The notes under the pieces are model-generated. The model had not been told where the DNA came from. It saw only the letters and a program-made list of their open reading frames with translations, and searched no databases. The translations under genes were made by a program, and so were the position numbers. Positions 35,501-45,009 of a stretch of 64,000 bases of DNA are shown here, piece by piece. This DNA is from Forficula auricularia. Lineage: Eukaryota; Arthropoda; Insecta; Dermaptera; Forficulidae. The stretch covers positions 14,918,048 to 14,982,047 of the forward strand of contig JALMQS010000085.1 of NCBI GenBank assembly GCA_024734495.1, written 5' to 3'. Each line of letters begins with the position of its first letter. Positions within the stretch are counted from its first letter, which is position 1.

Positions 35501-38500
35501 CGTTTTTTGACGGGTAATAAAAAATGTCAAAAAATGAAGGAAATTAAAAATTAAAATTTTTCAAACCGTCCGATTCAGCGTGAAGTGTTTTGTGAGAGCC
35601 TTTCTACTGAACGAACACGCTTCATGCTTAGATAATGAGTCATACAATTTATTATTATTTTTTACTGTCATATTAATTAATATTATTCATAGATACAATA
35701 CATATATAAAAATCACTCTTGATCGTTTTTGTCAGGAGCCAAGAGGGGTCGAACACTAGCGGAAATGCCCGAAGAAATTCTGACATGTTCAGATGTCTTC
35801 TGGGCGAAGGTCGGGTATGCTGCTGATTATATGATTATTATTGATATAGTATTGCATTTCTCTCCTGAGAACTTAAAAACTGACTCAAAGAATCGATACA
35901 CATGGATATATACGAGGCATGTTCCTAAAGTAAGTACCGTTTTCAAATAAAAATAAAACAAGTATACTTTTTATAACAATTTTATTTTCACCTCAAAGCC
36001 TGTATCTTAATCTACGTTTCGACATAGTTTCAACCAATATTAAGGCATTAATTGTATCTTTCCACGAGTTTTAGTATTACCTCCTCAAAGAAGTCAGCCT
36101 GATTGGACATCCACTGGAAGTTTCGATAATTTAGTCGTTCAGACACAATTGCATAAAAAACACCTCTTGACATTAGAGGAAACAAATCAGATAACGACGA
36201 AATCCTAAATCTGTTCCTCTCACTTTTTCGTCAACTTTATACACCAAATCTTCAGTAATGACAGAAGGTCGTCCAGTTCGTTCCTCATCATGAATTTTCG
36301 TGAGACCATCTTTAAATGTTCTAACCCATTCGCATACCATCTGATTTGTATTCTCTAATGCCAAGAGGTGTTCTTTATGCAATTGTGACTGAATGACTAA
36401 ATTATCGAAAGTTGCAGTGGATGTTCAATGAGGCAACAGATTTCTTTGAGGAGCGAATATAAAAGCTCGTGGAAAGATACAATAAATTCCTTAATATTGA
36501 GGAAACTATGTCGAAATGTAGATTGAGATACAGGCTTCCATGTGAAAATAAAATTGTTATTAAAAGTATACTTGTTTTTTTATTTTTTTTTATTTGAAAA
36601 CGGTACTTACTTTAGAAACATACCTCGTATATTTATGTAAACATAAATGTGTATTGGAGACTGTTTATAATAAGAGAGCTACTCATAAAGAAATAACTAT
36701 ATGAATTATACACATACGGATATAATAAATATGTAGTTTACTTTAATTTATAACACAAATTCCTTATCGTCAGTTCAAGATTATTTTAGAAAAATAAAGT
36801 ATACAATATTGTTAATAATCGACCTCTATTTCAAAATAGAAAATCAAATGGAACATATCGTTATATTTTGCTGTAGATATTACTTACAAAAATGCAAAAA
36901 CTGACCTGTTGGGTCAGAATTTATTTGTTAAATTTCGATCATGAAATTTTGATGCTACTGATAGTGCACGCTCAAGAAGGCCAACTGAAGTTGATGATGA
37001 GAAAATAAAGACATTTTTCGAATCTAAATGGCACGACATGAGAGAGTACAAATAATTATCTTTTAATTAGGGTTTTTCAAACAGGTCTTAGGACTGTGTA
37101 CTCTACAATGATGAGATTATTACTAAAAAATTTTAAAATATGTGTTATTTTTTTAAGATACTGCAAAATATAAATATAATTAAAATTTAATAAGAAATTC
37201 TTTTTTTACAGGGATCATGTCATGTCCCTATACTTTGACAGAAGATAATTTGGAGAGTCAAATGGCGGTCAACCATTTGGGACATTTTCTCTTAACATGT
37301 CTTCTTCTGCCGAGAATAAGGGCCTCGACACCAGCAAGAATAGTCACTGTGTCATCAAAAATGCACGAATGTAAGATACTCACAAAAAAATATTTTTAAC
37401 AATTTTTTTTTTTTAATTTATTGTCATCGGGTACAAAGCCCATTTAGGCAGCACATCAGTAGAGTGTTAGTAGTGTTAGTGAGGGAGCCGAGTTTTAGCC
37501 CGAAGAAATTTTATATTCTAGCCAGGCTCGAACCCGCTTGAACATCGTCGTCAACGATGCTGAAGCGAAGCCAGTACCAGTGCTCAAAGACAATTTTTTA
37601 TAATTTTAGCAAATTCAAATGCTATAAAACCAATATGAAGTTCAAAATCTCAACTAGTATTCTTTTCTTCACATATACCTCATTATATAATTATTTAAAA
37701 CTTCTCATTAAGTAATTCTTTTGTTTTAGATGGATCAATCAATTTTGATGATATTATGTCCAAAAATTCGTATTCGCCAACAAATGCATATTCGCAAAGT
37801 AAATTGGCTAATATATTATTTACAAAAGAATTAGCCAAACGATTGCAAGGTAAGTACACATTCAATTTTTAGGAGTAAAATTTTTAGTATAAAACTGCAG
37901 GAACAAGTGAAAAGAGAGTAGATTGGCAATCACTCGACTCTATTCCATGCCAACTCCAAATAAAGAAAAAAATATTGAATATTTTGATTTGAATAGACTA
38001 TTTTTGACAACAGAATTAACATTTTACATTTTTCGTTCTAAAGTCCAGTCAAATTGTGCTCAAATGGGCCCTTATGAGGAAAGTTTTGGGGTAGTTCTGA
38101 TTTATTGTATATATAATATATGTTTTTGGGGCGCTGAATCTAAATCTGAGGTTTTCCACCAAAAGAAAGTTCTACGACATGAAGAACCGTTTCTGCCCTT
38201 TCCCTGTACTATAGATACTATCACGGTGTCTGTTCAGTCTAGCTGAAATCAATTATCGCCCCTAAAGCCCTCTTTACGAGAAACAGGCGGTTTTCGAACG
38301 CTCAGCACCCCTTCGCTTTCAAATTGGATAAAAGTCGAACAAGCGCTTTCACCAACTCTTTTATCCCTATGACCTCCAGAGACTGGAACTCGCTCCCTGC
38401 CACCATCTTTCCCGCGACTTATAACCTTCAGCTATTTAAGACCCGTATCCACAGATACCTTAGAGCCCCACCCAGCCCATAAAATTCTTTCTTCTTCTTT

Positions 38501-41500
38501 TCACGATGGAGGGGCCAACCCAGGCCTTTAGGGGTTGCACCTTTTTGGTGTAACTCCTTCTCTCATCATTTTTCATTAAAAAAAAATTCGTCACGCAACA
38601 TTGTAGAAAATGCAAAAAAAGGTGAAAATTTCCATTTCCATTTTTATAATTAGGAAACTATCAACTTTTCGTAAATAATTTTTATTTGAAAAATGAAAGT
38701 ACATAAATTTTCTTAGAAATTCCATATTTAGTTTTTTTCTCTGATGAACCGTTTGGACTCAAGCGCTAGTTGAAAATTGGCGTATTTCGGCTGGGCCAGA
38801 GGACTCGCCGCCTTCGAAAAACCTCAGCCAGGACCCTCTAAACGACAACGGGTCATATAATAATGTAATATATAATCATATAATATGTATTGTAATACCA
38901 TATAATATAATAAAATGTAATAATTTTTGAAAAATTTTCTTTTGGAATTTCAACTTTTTTGTAACTGTATTTGTATAATTTCGGACATCATTAAATAACT
39001 TGAACATTATATAATTTTTTCAAGAACTGGGAGGAATTTACTAATTGTCAGTCTTTAATAATAAATTAAAGTTTTGGAATGGAAAAGGTCGGTATTTGCG
39101 GAGACAGTCGAAATACGCCCATTTTCAACTAGCGGTCGAGTCGAAACAGTCCATCGGAGAAAAAAATAAAAAATGAAATTTGTAGGAAATTTTATGAACT
39201 TTTATTTTGCAAAAACTTATTTACGAAAAGTTGGTAGTTTCCGAGTTATAAGCAAAAAACCGCCAAAAAATGGAAATTTTCACCTTTTTTTGCATTTTCT
39301 ACGAAATTTTTGGTGGAAAACTCAGATTTGGATTCAGCGCTCTAAAAAACATATATATGAAAAAAATCAGAACTACTCCAAAACTTGCCTGATAAAAACA
39401 ATTTGACTGGACTACTAAGCTTATCGCTGTGAAAAATACAATAGACACACATACAGGCATACAGATGGTCATATATTGTAACGTCATTTACAGGCTCCCA
39501 TTTTACTTTCGTTCGGATTCATAAAATAGAAAAATTTTCTTCTTTAGAGCATTTTGAATATTGCATTTAAAATGTGAATTTTTGTTAATTTTCCATCGAT
39601 TTGGTTATTTCAGGTTCAGGTGTTACGGTCTATGCACTACATCCGGGACTAATAGCAACGAACCTCTTTCAGAATTTTAGTACAACATATGGTCCAGTAT
39701 TAACATGGATAATGACTAAATTCGTACGTCAATTTTGTAAAACTCCTCAACAAGGGGCTCAGACATCGATTTATTGCGCAGTTGATGAAAAATGTGCCAA
39801 TGAATCAGGACTTTATTACAGGTAAGGACTAAAGGGTTTTAAATCCACCTATTTCACTTTTAAATTTATTCATTTAACAGGGTAGATAATATATCGATGG
39901 CCTAGAACAGTGATTCTCAACCACTGTGCCTCGGAACTTTAGTGTGCCGCGGGATTCTTGAAGTGTGCCGCCACTGCTAGGCAGTGGTAATTCCCGATTT
40001 GAATTTTTTCTTTACATCTCTTTATAATTGACACTACATTTAATCTAAATATTTTTTTGATCATTTGAACTGAAGAGGTAGTTAAATTTTGAAGAATGTC
40101 CTATGATAATTTTATAGGTAATAGACCAAATAAAATTCTATTAATTTATTTCATTGTTAGTGTGACGTCAAATTTTTAAATTATTAAAAGGGGGGTCAGA
40201 TAGGCTAGGCGGTAGCGTGACAGGGAGCTAACCAGGGGACCCGGGTTCGAATCCGACTCAAGGCATCTAGCTAAAATCTGACCCCCGGGAGTAGAGACAA
40301 ATTTAAAAAAAAAATATAACTAGTATCGTAATTAGGCTTATGGCTAGAAAGGCCGAAAAGCCAAAAAAAAAAAAAAAAATTATTAAAAGTGTAGCATGAC
40401 GAAAAAAAGGTTGAGAATCACTGGCCTAGAAGAATGATAACCACTAACTCAAAAAATGCAAACTTTAGAGGAGAAGCAAAACACGTAACAATTATTTAAA
40501 AGTATTGATACTTACTCAGAAGTCTGTATCTAAATTTGTTATATTTTATAAGAAGTATGGATAATAACATCAAATGTTAAAAAGTTTACAATTGGATGTT
40601 GATGAAGGCAGTCCAAGGTGGTTGTAAAAAAATAAGACTATATCACTTTTACTATTTTACATTTATTCGATAACCGACGTTTCGGAGATTTACTCTCCTT
40701 CTTCAGGGTAACGAAAAGTCAATGAAAGTACATCAATTCATAATTACTTCCTGTCTCCTTTGACAATACCAAGAAAACATTATAAAATTTCATCTCGATA
40801 GAAAAAGTAAGTTTCGAAACAATTTGATAAGGGAAAAATATTTCAAATAAATATTTTTTGGAAGTAGTCTCATGTTTCCCTAGTAGCACAATGTTTCAAA
40901 CTATATAGCAGAGGTGGCCATAACGTGGCTCGCGAGCCGCATGCAGCTCTTCAGTCAATCTCGTGCGGCACTTGAACCATCTTAGATTTTAAAAAGTACA
41001 TGGTGAGGTATAAAGATCTACCACATTTTGAAGAGGTATAAAAAATTTAACTCGAAAAAAACCGAATATATTTTTCAAAAGAATATAAAATATATATATT
41101 TTTTTAAAATGTATTTTAACCATAATCAGACAAAAAGAGGGGGGGGGGGGGGTTAAAAATGAAAATTCTAGCCCTATCGACCAAACTCAAGCAAATTTTG
41201 TTAACATATTCGGTGGGCCCTAAAAAGGCTAGAAATGTAAAAACTAACCACCCAAAATGGGGGGAGGGTCAAAAATTCTAACCCTTTCGACCAAAATCAA
41301 CCAAATTTGTTATACATATTCTGTGAATCCCCAGAGGGCTAGAAATGTAAAAACTAACTACCCAAAATTGGTGGAGGGTCAAAACTGAAAATTCTAGCCC
41401 TTTCGACCAAACTATGTATACAAAATTCGGTTAGTTTTTGCATTTCTAGCCTTCTGTGGATACACAGAATACGTATAGAAAATTTGGTTGAGTTTGGTCA

Positions 41501-44500
41501 AAAGGGCCAGAATTTTTTGACCCCCCCTCCTCCTTTTTTTTGTCTGATAATATTTAAAATATATTAAAAAAAATTCATTTATTTTCTTTTCAAAAATAAA
41601 TTTAGTTTTTTTCTAGTTAAATTTTTTCATTTTTTATATCTCTTCAATATGTGGTAGATCTTTATGCCCCACCCTGTATAATAATTAAATTTAAAAAATA
41701 ATAATACAAATATTAAATTAATTTGTAATTTGTAATGTTATAAGTAAGTAGAGCAAAAAATATATGTTACTTCATTTATATTTTATAAAATAAAAAAAAT
41801 GTTTCTTTTTGTTAATAAAACATTTATTAATCTCCAAACAATCTGGCTCGCTTATAAATTTGCGGCTCCCAAAGTTAAGGTTAGTGGCCACCCCTGTTAT
41901 ATAGTAACTATATTGTCCCTATATATATTTTCTGAATCTATATAGGCACTATATGGTTACTATATAGTTTGAAACATTGTGCTACTAGGGTTATCTCCGG
42001 ACTGCCTTCATTCAAGCGTGAGATATTTAAATTTTTTATTAAATTTCATATTTACTATGTATATTAAGATTAACAAATTATTAGGTATTGATTGAAATCA
42101 AAACATAAATTCTCGATTTTTCCTCATTTTATTTATTTATTATTATTATTATTTATTTATTCATTTTTAATAATTAGGTAGGTTTTTAATTGTTAGTATA
42201 AAAATCTTTCTATACACATAGTCCTATTATTACTATTTTTTTTTGTCCAAATGGTTTTATCCCTTTTTGAGATATTTTAACAAAAAACAAAATACAAGTT
42301 TTTCTTCAGGATTAGGGGCCGTCCATAAATTACGTCACACAGTAACGGGGACGGGGGCATCTCAGATTTGTGACAAAATGTGACAGGGGGGCCCGGGGAT
42401 CTTAAAAATTGTGATGACTCAAAAGTCAAATTAAAATTTTTTTTAAATATATTTTTTAGATTTCAGGTTATTATTATTTCAACCCGAAAATGTTGGTAAA
42501 ATAAATTTAGACAAAAAATTGTAACCAAGAAATTTTTAAAGTGATAGTGCGACGTCACAATACAATGGGGCTCAAGGAAAATGTGAGAGAATCTGACACA
42601 GGGAGGGGCAGTCTAAAAATCTTGAAATTCGGGTGACGTAATTTATAGACGGCCCCTTTCAAGTAAATAATAAATTTCAAAAAAGATCCCATCTCGAATT
42701 TTAAAAAATTTCAGAATACACAAAAAACCGGAATGTGTCAAATCATTTCAAGTAACTTTTCTAAAACTCCTAACTATTGAACTACATCTTAACACACTGA
42801 AATGTTTTCCTTGTAGTACAAGATCCCGATTTAGGTCGACCTTCACCTATCGAGTTTCCTAATGAAATTAATAATTTTATAATATAATGTATTCATAAAG
42901 AAAACTTGATTGGGTCGACATCCAATTTCCCTGCATAGCTATTTTACCTAATTTATTAGATTTATTTATTTATTTTATTTTATTTTATTTTTTTAATTAT
43001 CTACATTTTCATATATAACAATAAAGGAAACTCTATAACTATAAAATTCTAATTCGAAGTTATCTGTTGATACCCTGTCTACCTGGAGTTATGCAGGGAA
43101 AAAAGATGGCGACCCAACTTTAGCATTTTATATACATATTTTACTCTCGAATCGTAATATATTTATCCGGAAAATCGATAAGTAAATTTATGTAATAAAA
43201 TTAACAACTTTAATTTTTTATTAAAAATAGCTATTAAGGGAAATTGGATGTCGACCCTATCAAGTTTTTTTTATTAATATCGAGAGGTGAACTGCGACCT
43301 AATATGCTGTACACCTACTTCCACTTGTACTTCCAAATATTTCCAAGTAATTCCAAATATTTCCAAGCACTTCCAACTATTTCCAAGTACTTCCAAAGAT
43401 TCCCAAGTACTTCCAAATATTTCCAAGTACTTCCAAAATACTTCCAAAGAGGTGTACACCTACTTCAAATCGCGGATCACCCCTCGAGCAATACATTATA
43501 TTATAAAATTTTTAATTTAATTAGGAAACTCAATAGGTGAAGGTCGACCTAAGTCGGGATCTTAGACTATTGAATGAAAATATATCTGTTACATTTTTCC
43601 GCGATGGGTCTTTTTTGAAATTCTTAATTCAAGTACTAGTGAAATAAAAATAACGTATAAATATAAATGTACGAAAAGGGGAGGAGTTTGCGAAAATCGT
43701 GTGGATTGGTCTGGGGGAATACAAGTGAATTCATTTTAAGGGGTCTTTCTGTTGCTCAGAATATTGTTATTAGGATTATACTAAAAAAGCATCCAAGATT
43801 TGCCACGCTGGCGTTATATGATGAGTTTAGGGTACTGAATTTAAAACAATTATTCCTATTGAATGCTTGTATTCATTTATATAGAATAAATTGTACAAAT
43901 TACAATTTGCATTATTACCCCACACGTATATCTAGCAGAACAAATATAATTTTGCCCAGGATTAAAACTGAATTATACTCGAGACATGCTCAAATTGTTG
44001 GCCTGAGAATGGCAATAAAGAATAGATATAATTATGATCAATTTAGAAATGTTAGACATATAAAGAGTTTTTTAATTAGTTCTGGCTTTCTAAGAATGTG
44101 AATTTGTATGACGATTTTATTTTGTTTTGATTTACTTTATTTTATGTTGTTTTACTTTTTATTTTGTCTTTGTTCTTTTATGTCTTTAATTTAAAGTAAT
44201 TTATTAAATTTATGTTTTTGAATTTCTCTGTTAATTTTTCTTAAAATTTAACCCTCGACTCAAGATTAATCTTACAGATGGTTAAATTTTATTTTATTTC
44301 ATTTTAATATAATACATATAGTTGTGTTCATGATTTGAATTTTGATTCAAATTTTAATTGATAAATATTGTTAAGGTTCAATATGTATTAATATATATGT
44401 AAACTGTGTATGTAAACTGAGCCAAATAAATAAATAAATAAATAATAAATAATCTTATCACCTTATGTATAATGTATTATCTGATTTTTCTAGCGAATGC

Positions 44501-44617
44501 CGAAAAACCTCTGAATCAAGAAAAGCTCGTGATATGGAAGCTGCAGCCAAACTTTGGGAGTTAAGCACTTCATACGTCGGTTTAAAGGATTGGGATCCAT
44601 TTACAGCAGTCGAGTAA
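29440..44617 (+). CDS. retinol dehydrogenase-like short-chain dehydrogenase/reductase, complete (6 coding exons)
   Basis: The exons 29,471-29,594, 32,850-33,053, 37,212-37,370, 37,730-37,849, 39,614-39,821 and 44,494-44,617 join in phase (939 nt) to a 312-residue protein; all introns are GT..AG. It has the cofactor motif TGSNTGIG (24-31), ACRN with Arg50 suggesting NADP(H), LDL with Asp81, NNAG (107-110), catalytic Asn130 (VNHLGHF), Ser157/158, Tyr183 and Lys187 (YSQSK), and HPG (212-214). Length and motif order fit the retinol dehydrogenase 11-14 group, which oxidises or reduces retinoids or other lipid alcohols and aldehydes; the true substrate is unknown. There is no N-terminal membrane segment, unlike human RDH11/12. 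The 5' untranslated part from 29,440 follows an acceptor; a non-coding exon at 17,092-17,192 is likely. Introns 1, 2, 4 and 5 are stuffed with transposons. The paralogue begins at 61,272. Confidence 0.93.
30410..31790. mobile_element. family F repeat (copy 2) interrupted by an R2-like retroelement
   Basis: The left part (30,410-30,725) matches the left arm at 27,954-28,260, and the right part (31,425-31,790) matches the family F interior. The break between them is filled by the R2-like fragment. Absent from unit 2, where sequence runs from 63,692 to 63,715 almost directly, so this entered after the duplication. Confidence 0.65.
30896..31415 (-). pseudogene. R2-type retrotransposon fragment: zinc-knuckle half and restriction-like endonuclease
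   Basis: Reading on the minus strand from 31,415: [15 protein letters not shown] keeps the H-x4-C half of a CCHC knuckle, then [14 protein letters not shown], then [20 protein letters not shown]. The KPD..VLDVQIV pattern is the PD-(D/E)xK-type nuclease of R2, R4 and related elements, which nicks target DNA for reverse transcription. A frameshift near 31,150 follows TETKSI; the other frame continues to a stop at 30,896 (ending TYREIAMR). The reverse transcriptase part is missing, so it is 5' truncated. GC content is far above the surroundings. Sequence down to about 30,735 is probably its 3' untranslated tail. Confidence 0.8.
31791..32149 (+). other. intron 1 of SDR copy 1, partly duplicated
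   Basis: No gene. From 31,985 it matches 63,715-63,865, including TGCAGTTCTTGCATAAATRT. Confidence 0.6.
32151..32458. mobile_element. hAT-like MITE in SDR intron 1
   Basis: Ends are CAGGGGTCTTCAAAC and its exact inverse, about 308 bp apart, with GTGCACCACGG-type subterminal repeats. The paralogous stretch near 63,860-63,885 runs across without it, which is an empty site and shows insertion after the duplication. No 8-bp duplication is clean. Confidence 0.75.
32850..33053 (+). CDS. SDR copy 1, coding exon 2
   Basis: Acceptor TTTTTTTAG; encodes residues 42-109 from [10 protein letters not shown] to LINNA. Donor GTATAT. The open frame extends upstream to an ATG at 32,804, but the phase and homology start at the AG. 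Confidence 0.92.
33112..34328 (+). pseudogene. Jockey/CR1-group non-LTR reverse transcriptase, 5' truncated
   Basis: Translation begins [20 protein letters not shown] and gives [12 protein letters not shown] (first catalytic Asp), [10 protein letters not shown], then CYVDDST with the Asp-Asp pair, followed by the thumb-like part [18 protein letters not shown] and C-terminal [11 protein letters not shown]. It would copy element RNA at a nicked target. It is broken by an in-frame stop near 33,304, a frameshift near 33,600 and stops near 33,976 and 34,025. The N-terminal endonuclease is missing. The 3' untranslated part to about 34,430 includes GGGGTTGCACCTTTTTGGTG. It sits in intron 2 of the SDR gene, same strand, 58 bases after the exon 2 donor. 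Confidence 0.88.
34543..35545. mobile_element. 1-kb foldback element with a MITE end nested in its left arm
   Basis: CTTCATTTTTTGACATTTTT on the left is inverted at about 35,525-35,541; arms include CCGGTTTAAAAGATATCGAA and its inverse, and near the centre ACCGGGTTGATAGTG (34,943) versus CACTATCAACCCGGT (35,189). An insertion at 34,826-34,877 in the left arm is not mirrored in the right arm. Confidence 0.7.
34826..34877. repeat. ACTATATAG/CTAGGG palindromic MITE fragment
   Basis: ACTATATAGTTTGAAACATT followed by GTGCTACTAGGG is the same terminus found at 40,879 (inverted) and 41,959-41,990. Confidence 0.6.
35909..36632 (-). mobile_element. internally rearranged mariner-like element with about 190-bp inverted ends
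   Basis: Both ends read ATACGAGG[C/T]ATGTT, continuing with AAAGTAAGTACCGTTTTCAAAT; TA flanks each end. The inverted ends are longer than a mariner terminus and include coding DNA, so this looks like one transposon end joined to an inverted copy of itself. Confidence 0.7.
36173..36420 (-). pseudogene. mariner transposase N-terminal fragment
   Basis: The minus strand encodes [20 protein letters not shown], then [20 protein letters not shown], the standard end of the mariner DNA-binding domain and linker. The catalytic domain is missing; sequence past VRGTD is unrelated. It lies in SDR intron 2, opposite strand. Confidence 0.82.
36633..37211 (+). other. rest of SDR intron 2
   Basis: AT-rich, no supported gene. 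Near 36,955-37,030 a phrase reading [14 protein letters not shown] in one frame hints at another mariner N-terminal relic but is too short to call. Confidence 0.4.
37212..37370 (+). CDS. SDR copy 1, coding exon 3
   Basis: Acceptor TTTTTTACAG; encodes residues 110-162, from the Gly of NNAG through VNHLGHF and [10 protein letters not shown], so it holds catalytic Asn130 and Ser157/158. Donor GTAAGA. Confidence 0.92.
37409..37589 (-). repeat. tRNA-derived SINE in SDR intron 3
   Basis: On the minus strand the head carries GGGTTCGAGCCTGG, a good B box, preceded by an A-box-like GGTACTGGCTTCG stretch; the 3' side ends in an A tail (T run from 37,401). ACAATTTTTT occurs at both sides (about 37,398-37,408 and 37,590-37,600) as a target duplication. 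No intact tRNA fold is apparent, so it is not a tRNA gene. It makes up about half of this 359-bp intron. Confidence 0.65.
37730..37849 (+). CDS. SDR copy 1, coding exon 4
   Basis: Too short for a simple open-frame scan but clear by phase and homology. Acceptor TTGTTTTAG; encodes [13 protein letters not shown] through [12 protein letters not shown] to LAKRLQ, with catalytic Tyr183 and Lys187. Donor GTAAGT. Confidence 0.92.
38030..39420. mobile_element. foldback element in SDR intron 4 containing a retroelement insertion
   Basis: The left arm (38,030-38,176 and 38,589-38,830) is inverted at 39,080-39,420; shared phrases include CTGAATCTAAATCTGAG versus its inverse and GCGCTAGTTGAAAATTGGCG versus CGCCCATTTTCAACTAGCGG. 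The left arm is split by the retroelement 3' end, which the right arm lacks, so the order of events is clear. Confidence 0.72.
38177..38588 (+). mobile_element. Jockey/CR1-like 3' end, second copy
   Basis: It starts at GAAGAACCGTTT, matching the copy at 34,027, and runs through the C-terminal coding relics ([16 protein letters not shown]) and the GGGGTTGCACCTTTTTGGTG 3' untranslated part. Similarity to the first copy is high, so both are fairly young copies of one family. 5' truncation is typical of target-primed insertion. Confidence 0.82.
39614..39821 (+). CDS. SDR copy 1, coding exon 5
   Basis: Acceptor TTATTTCAG; encodes [12 protein letters not shown] through [13 protein letters not shown] to SGLYY. 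Donor GTAAGG. Confidence 0.93.
39908..40423. mobile_element. hAT MITE with perfect 8-bp target duplication in SDR intron 5
   Basis: Ends CAGTGATTCTCAACC and the inverse GGTTGAGAATCACTG; GCCTAGAA flanks both sides (39,900-39,907 and 40,424-40,431). This is the hAT signature. It hosts a SINE at 40,191-40,377. Confidence 0.9.
40191..40377 (+). repeat. tRNA-derived SINE nested in the hAT MITE
   Basis: GGCTAGGCGGTAGCGTGAC is A-box-like and GGGTTCGAATCC (from about 40,242) is a strong pol III B box; the element ends in a run of A. TTATTAAAAG flanks both sides (40,181-40,190 and 40,380-40,389). It contains a CTGACCCCCGGGAG body and a tail with TATGGCTAGAAAGGCC. It is not a tRNA gene, because the body and A tail are those of a SINE. 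Confidence 0.85.
40672..40710 (-). ncRNA. hammerhead-like ribozyme motif (extra A before helix II)
   Basis: Minus strand: CTGAAGA, extra A, helix II GGAGA/TCTCC, GAAAC then GTC. Helix I pairs ACC with GGT. The ACGT helix III has no loop, so cleavage in this form would need a dimer, as known for type I motifs with tiny helix III. Confidence 0.45.
40909..41896. mobile_element. hAT-like element (nested)
   Basis: Ends CAGAGGTGGCCA and TGGCCACCCCTG; flanks CTATATAG (40,901-40,908) and TTATATAG (41,897-41,904) agree at 7 of 8 positions. GGCTCGCGAGCC near the left end is a hAT-style subterminal palindrome. Bases about 41,130-41,540 hold family F sequence in inverted halves, a further insertion. Confidence 0.72.
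42315..42656. mobile_element. 342-bp MITE with 24-bp inverted ends
   Basis: GGGGCCGTCCATAAATTACG continues to CAC at the left; the inverted right end differs by one base over about 24. The interior repeats GTCAC/GTGAC motifs and has no coding capacity. No target duplication is obvious. Confidence 0.75.
42820..43563. mobile_element. foldback element in SDR intron 5 carrying the minisatellite element
   Basis: AGATCCCGATTTAGGTCGAC at the left is inverted at 43,548-43,563 with GGTCGACCTTCACC on each side; a second inner pair (GGGTCGACATCCAATTTCCC and its inverse at about 43,238-43,257) lies within. The inner TIR element at 43,282-43,485 occupies the right part. Confidence 0.7.
43282..43485 (+). 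mobile_element. short TIR element with internal minisatellite, copy 2
   Basis: Ends GAGAGGTGAACTGCG and the inverse of GAGGGGTGATCCGCG, with TGTACACCTAC inside both ends as in the copy at 18,632. The middle is about eleven units of a TTCCAAGTA/TTCCAAATA pattern (43,318-43,450), against a few diverged units in copy 1. The open frames seen here simply read through the repeat ([13 protein letters not shown] peptides). Confidence 0.7.
43667..44101 (+). pseudogene. non-LTR retrotransposon C-terminal fragment
   Basis: The open frame includes [28 protein letters not shown] and [14 protein letters not shown], the conserved region after the reverse transcriptase in Jockey/CR1-group and related non-LTR elements. 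The stop is at 44,099-44,101. The 3' side runs to about 44,452 and ends in AAAT repeats (44,425-44,450), a typical short-tandem tail. It lacks the catalytic reverse transcriptase, so it is 5' truncated. It belongs to a family distinct from the one at 33,112. It lies in SDR intron 5, 42 bases before the acceptor-side DNA of exon 6. Confidence 0.75.
44494..44617 (+). CDS. SDR copy 1, last coding exon
   Basis: Acceptor TTTTTCTAG; encodes [23 protein letters not shown] and a short C-terminus ending in TAA at 44,615-44,617. AATAAA at 44,663-44,668 is a plausible polyadenylation signal 46 bases later. Confidence 0.9.
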
Positions 44618-45009
44618 TATATGATCTATCCCATCAACACTTACATTTTAAATATATTTGTAAATAAAATTATCATAACAAAATCTTAAATACATGCATA
44701 ACTTTTAGGGAAAATGTCACAATTGAAATTGAAATTTTTATTGAATGAGGTATGAAAAAAAATAACTAGATATAAGCATATCTTGAATGTAACAGATTAT
44801 TACCAAAGTATCCATGCAAGTGTTTTTGTGAATTATTATAACAATTAAGACTTTAAAAATAAGAATGTTTTTTTCTGAAAAATGTATTTTTTAAAGTTTT
44901 GTAATTAAAATTTAGAGATAATTAAAGAAAATAAATTAATTTTGTTGTTTAATTTAATAATTTTTTAAGGCGATCTTCAAATTGTATCGCATAACAATAA
45001 TGTTCGCAT
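44618..45009 (+). other. 3' untranslated region and downstream DNA of SDR copy 1
   Basis: AT-rich with the polyadenylation hexamer at 44,663. No other gene is visible. Confidence 0.5.

Larger units (their letters stand above)
40599..42012. mobile_element. composite foldback in SDR intron 5 with at least two nested insertions
   Basis: Outer ends GATGAAGGCAGTCC and GGACTGCCTTCATT are inverted. Inside the left part is a minus-strand hammerhead-like motif. A palindromic MITE (CCCTAGTAGCACAATG at 40,879 and CATTGTGCTACTAGGG ending near 41,990) sits within, and a hAT element sits within that. Confidence 0.65.

Noticed and set aside
37500..37580. tRNA gene on the minus strand
   Set aside because: Same reasoning: A tail and flanking repeats of a SINE and no clover-leaf that I can complete.
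37923..38246. 107-codon frame in SDR intron 4
   Set aside because: Crosses the boundary between the foldback arm and the retroelement insertion, so it cannot be one gene.
40205..40275. tRNA gene
   Set aside because: B box is good but the downstream body, A tail and target duplication show a SINE.
43244..43540. 98-codon frame with a FPSNSKYFQ repeat and its antisense partner
   Set aside because: Reads through the minisatellite of a TIR element; repeat translation only.
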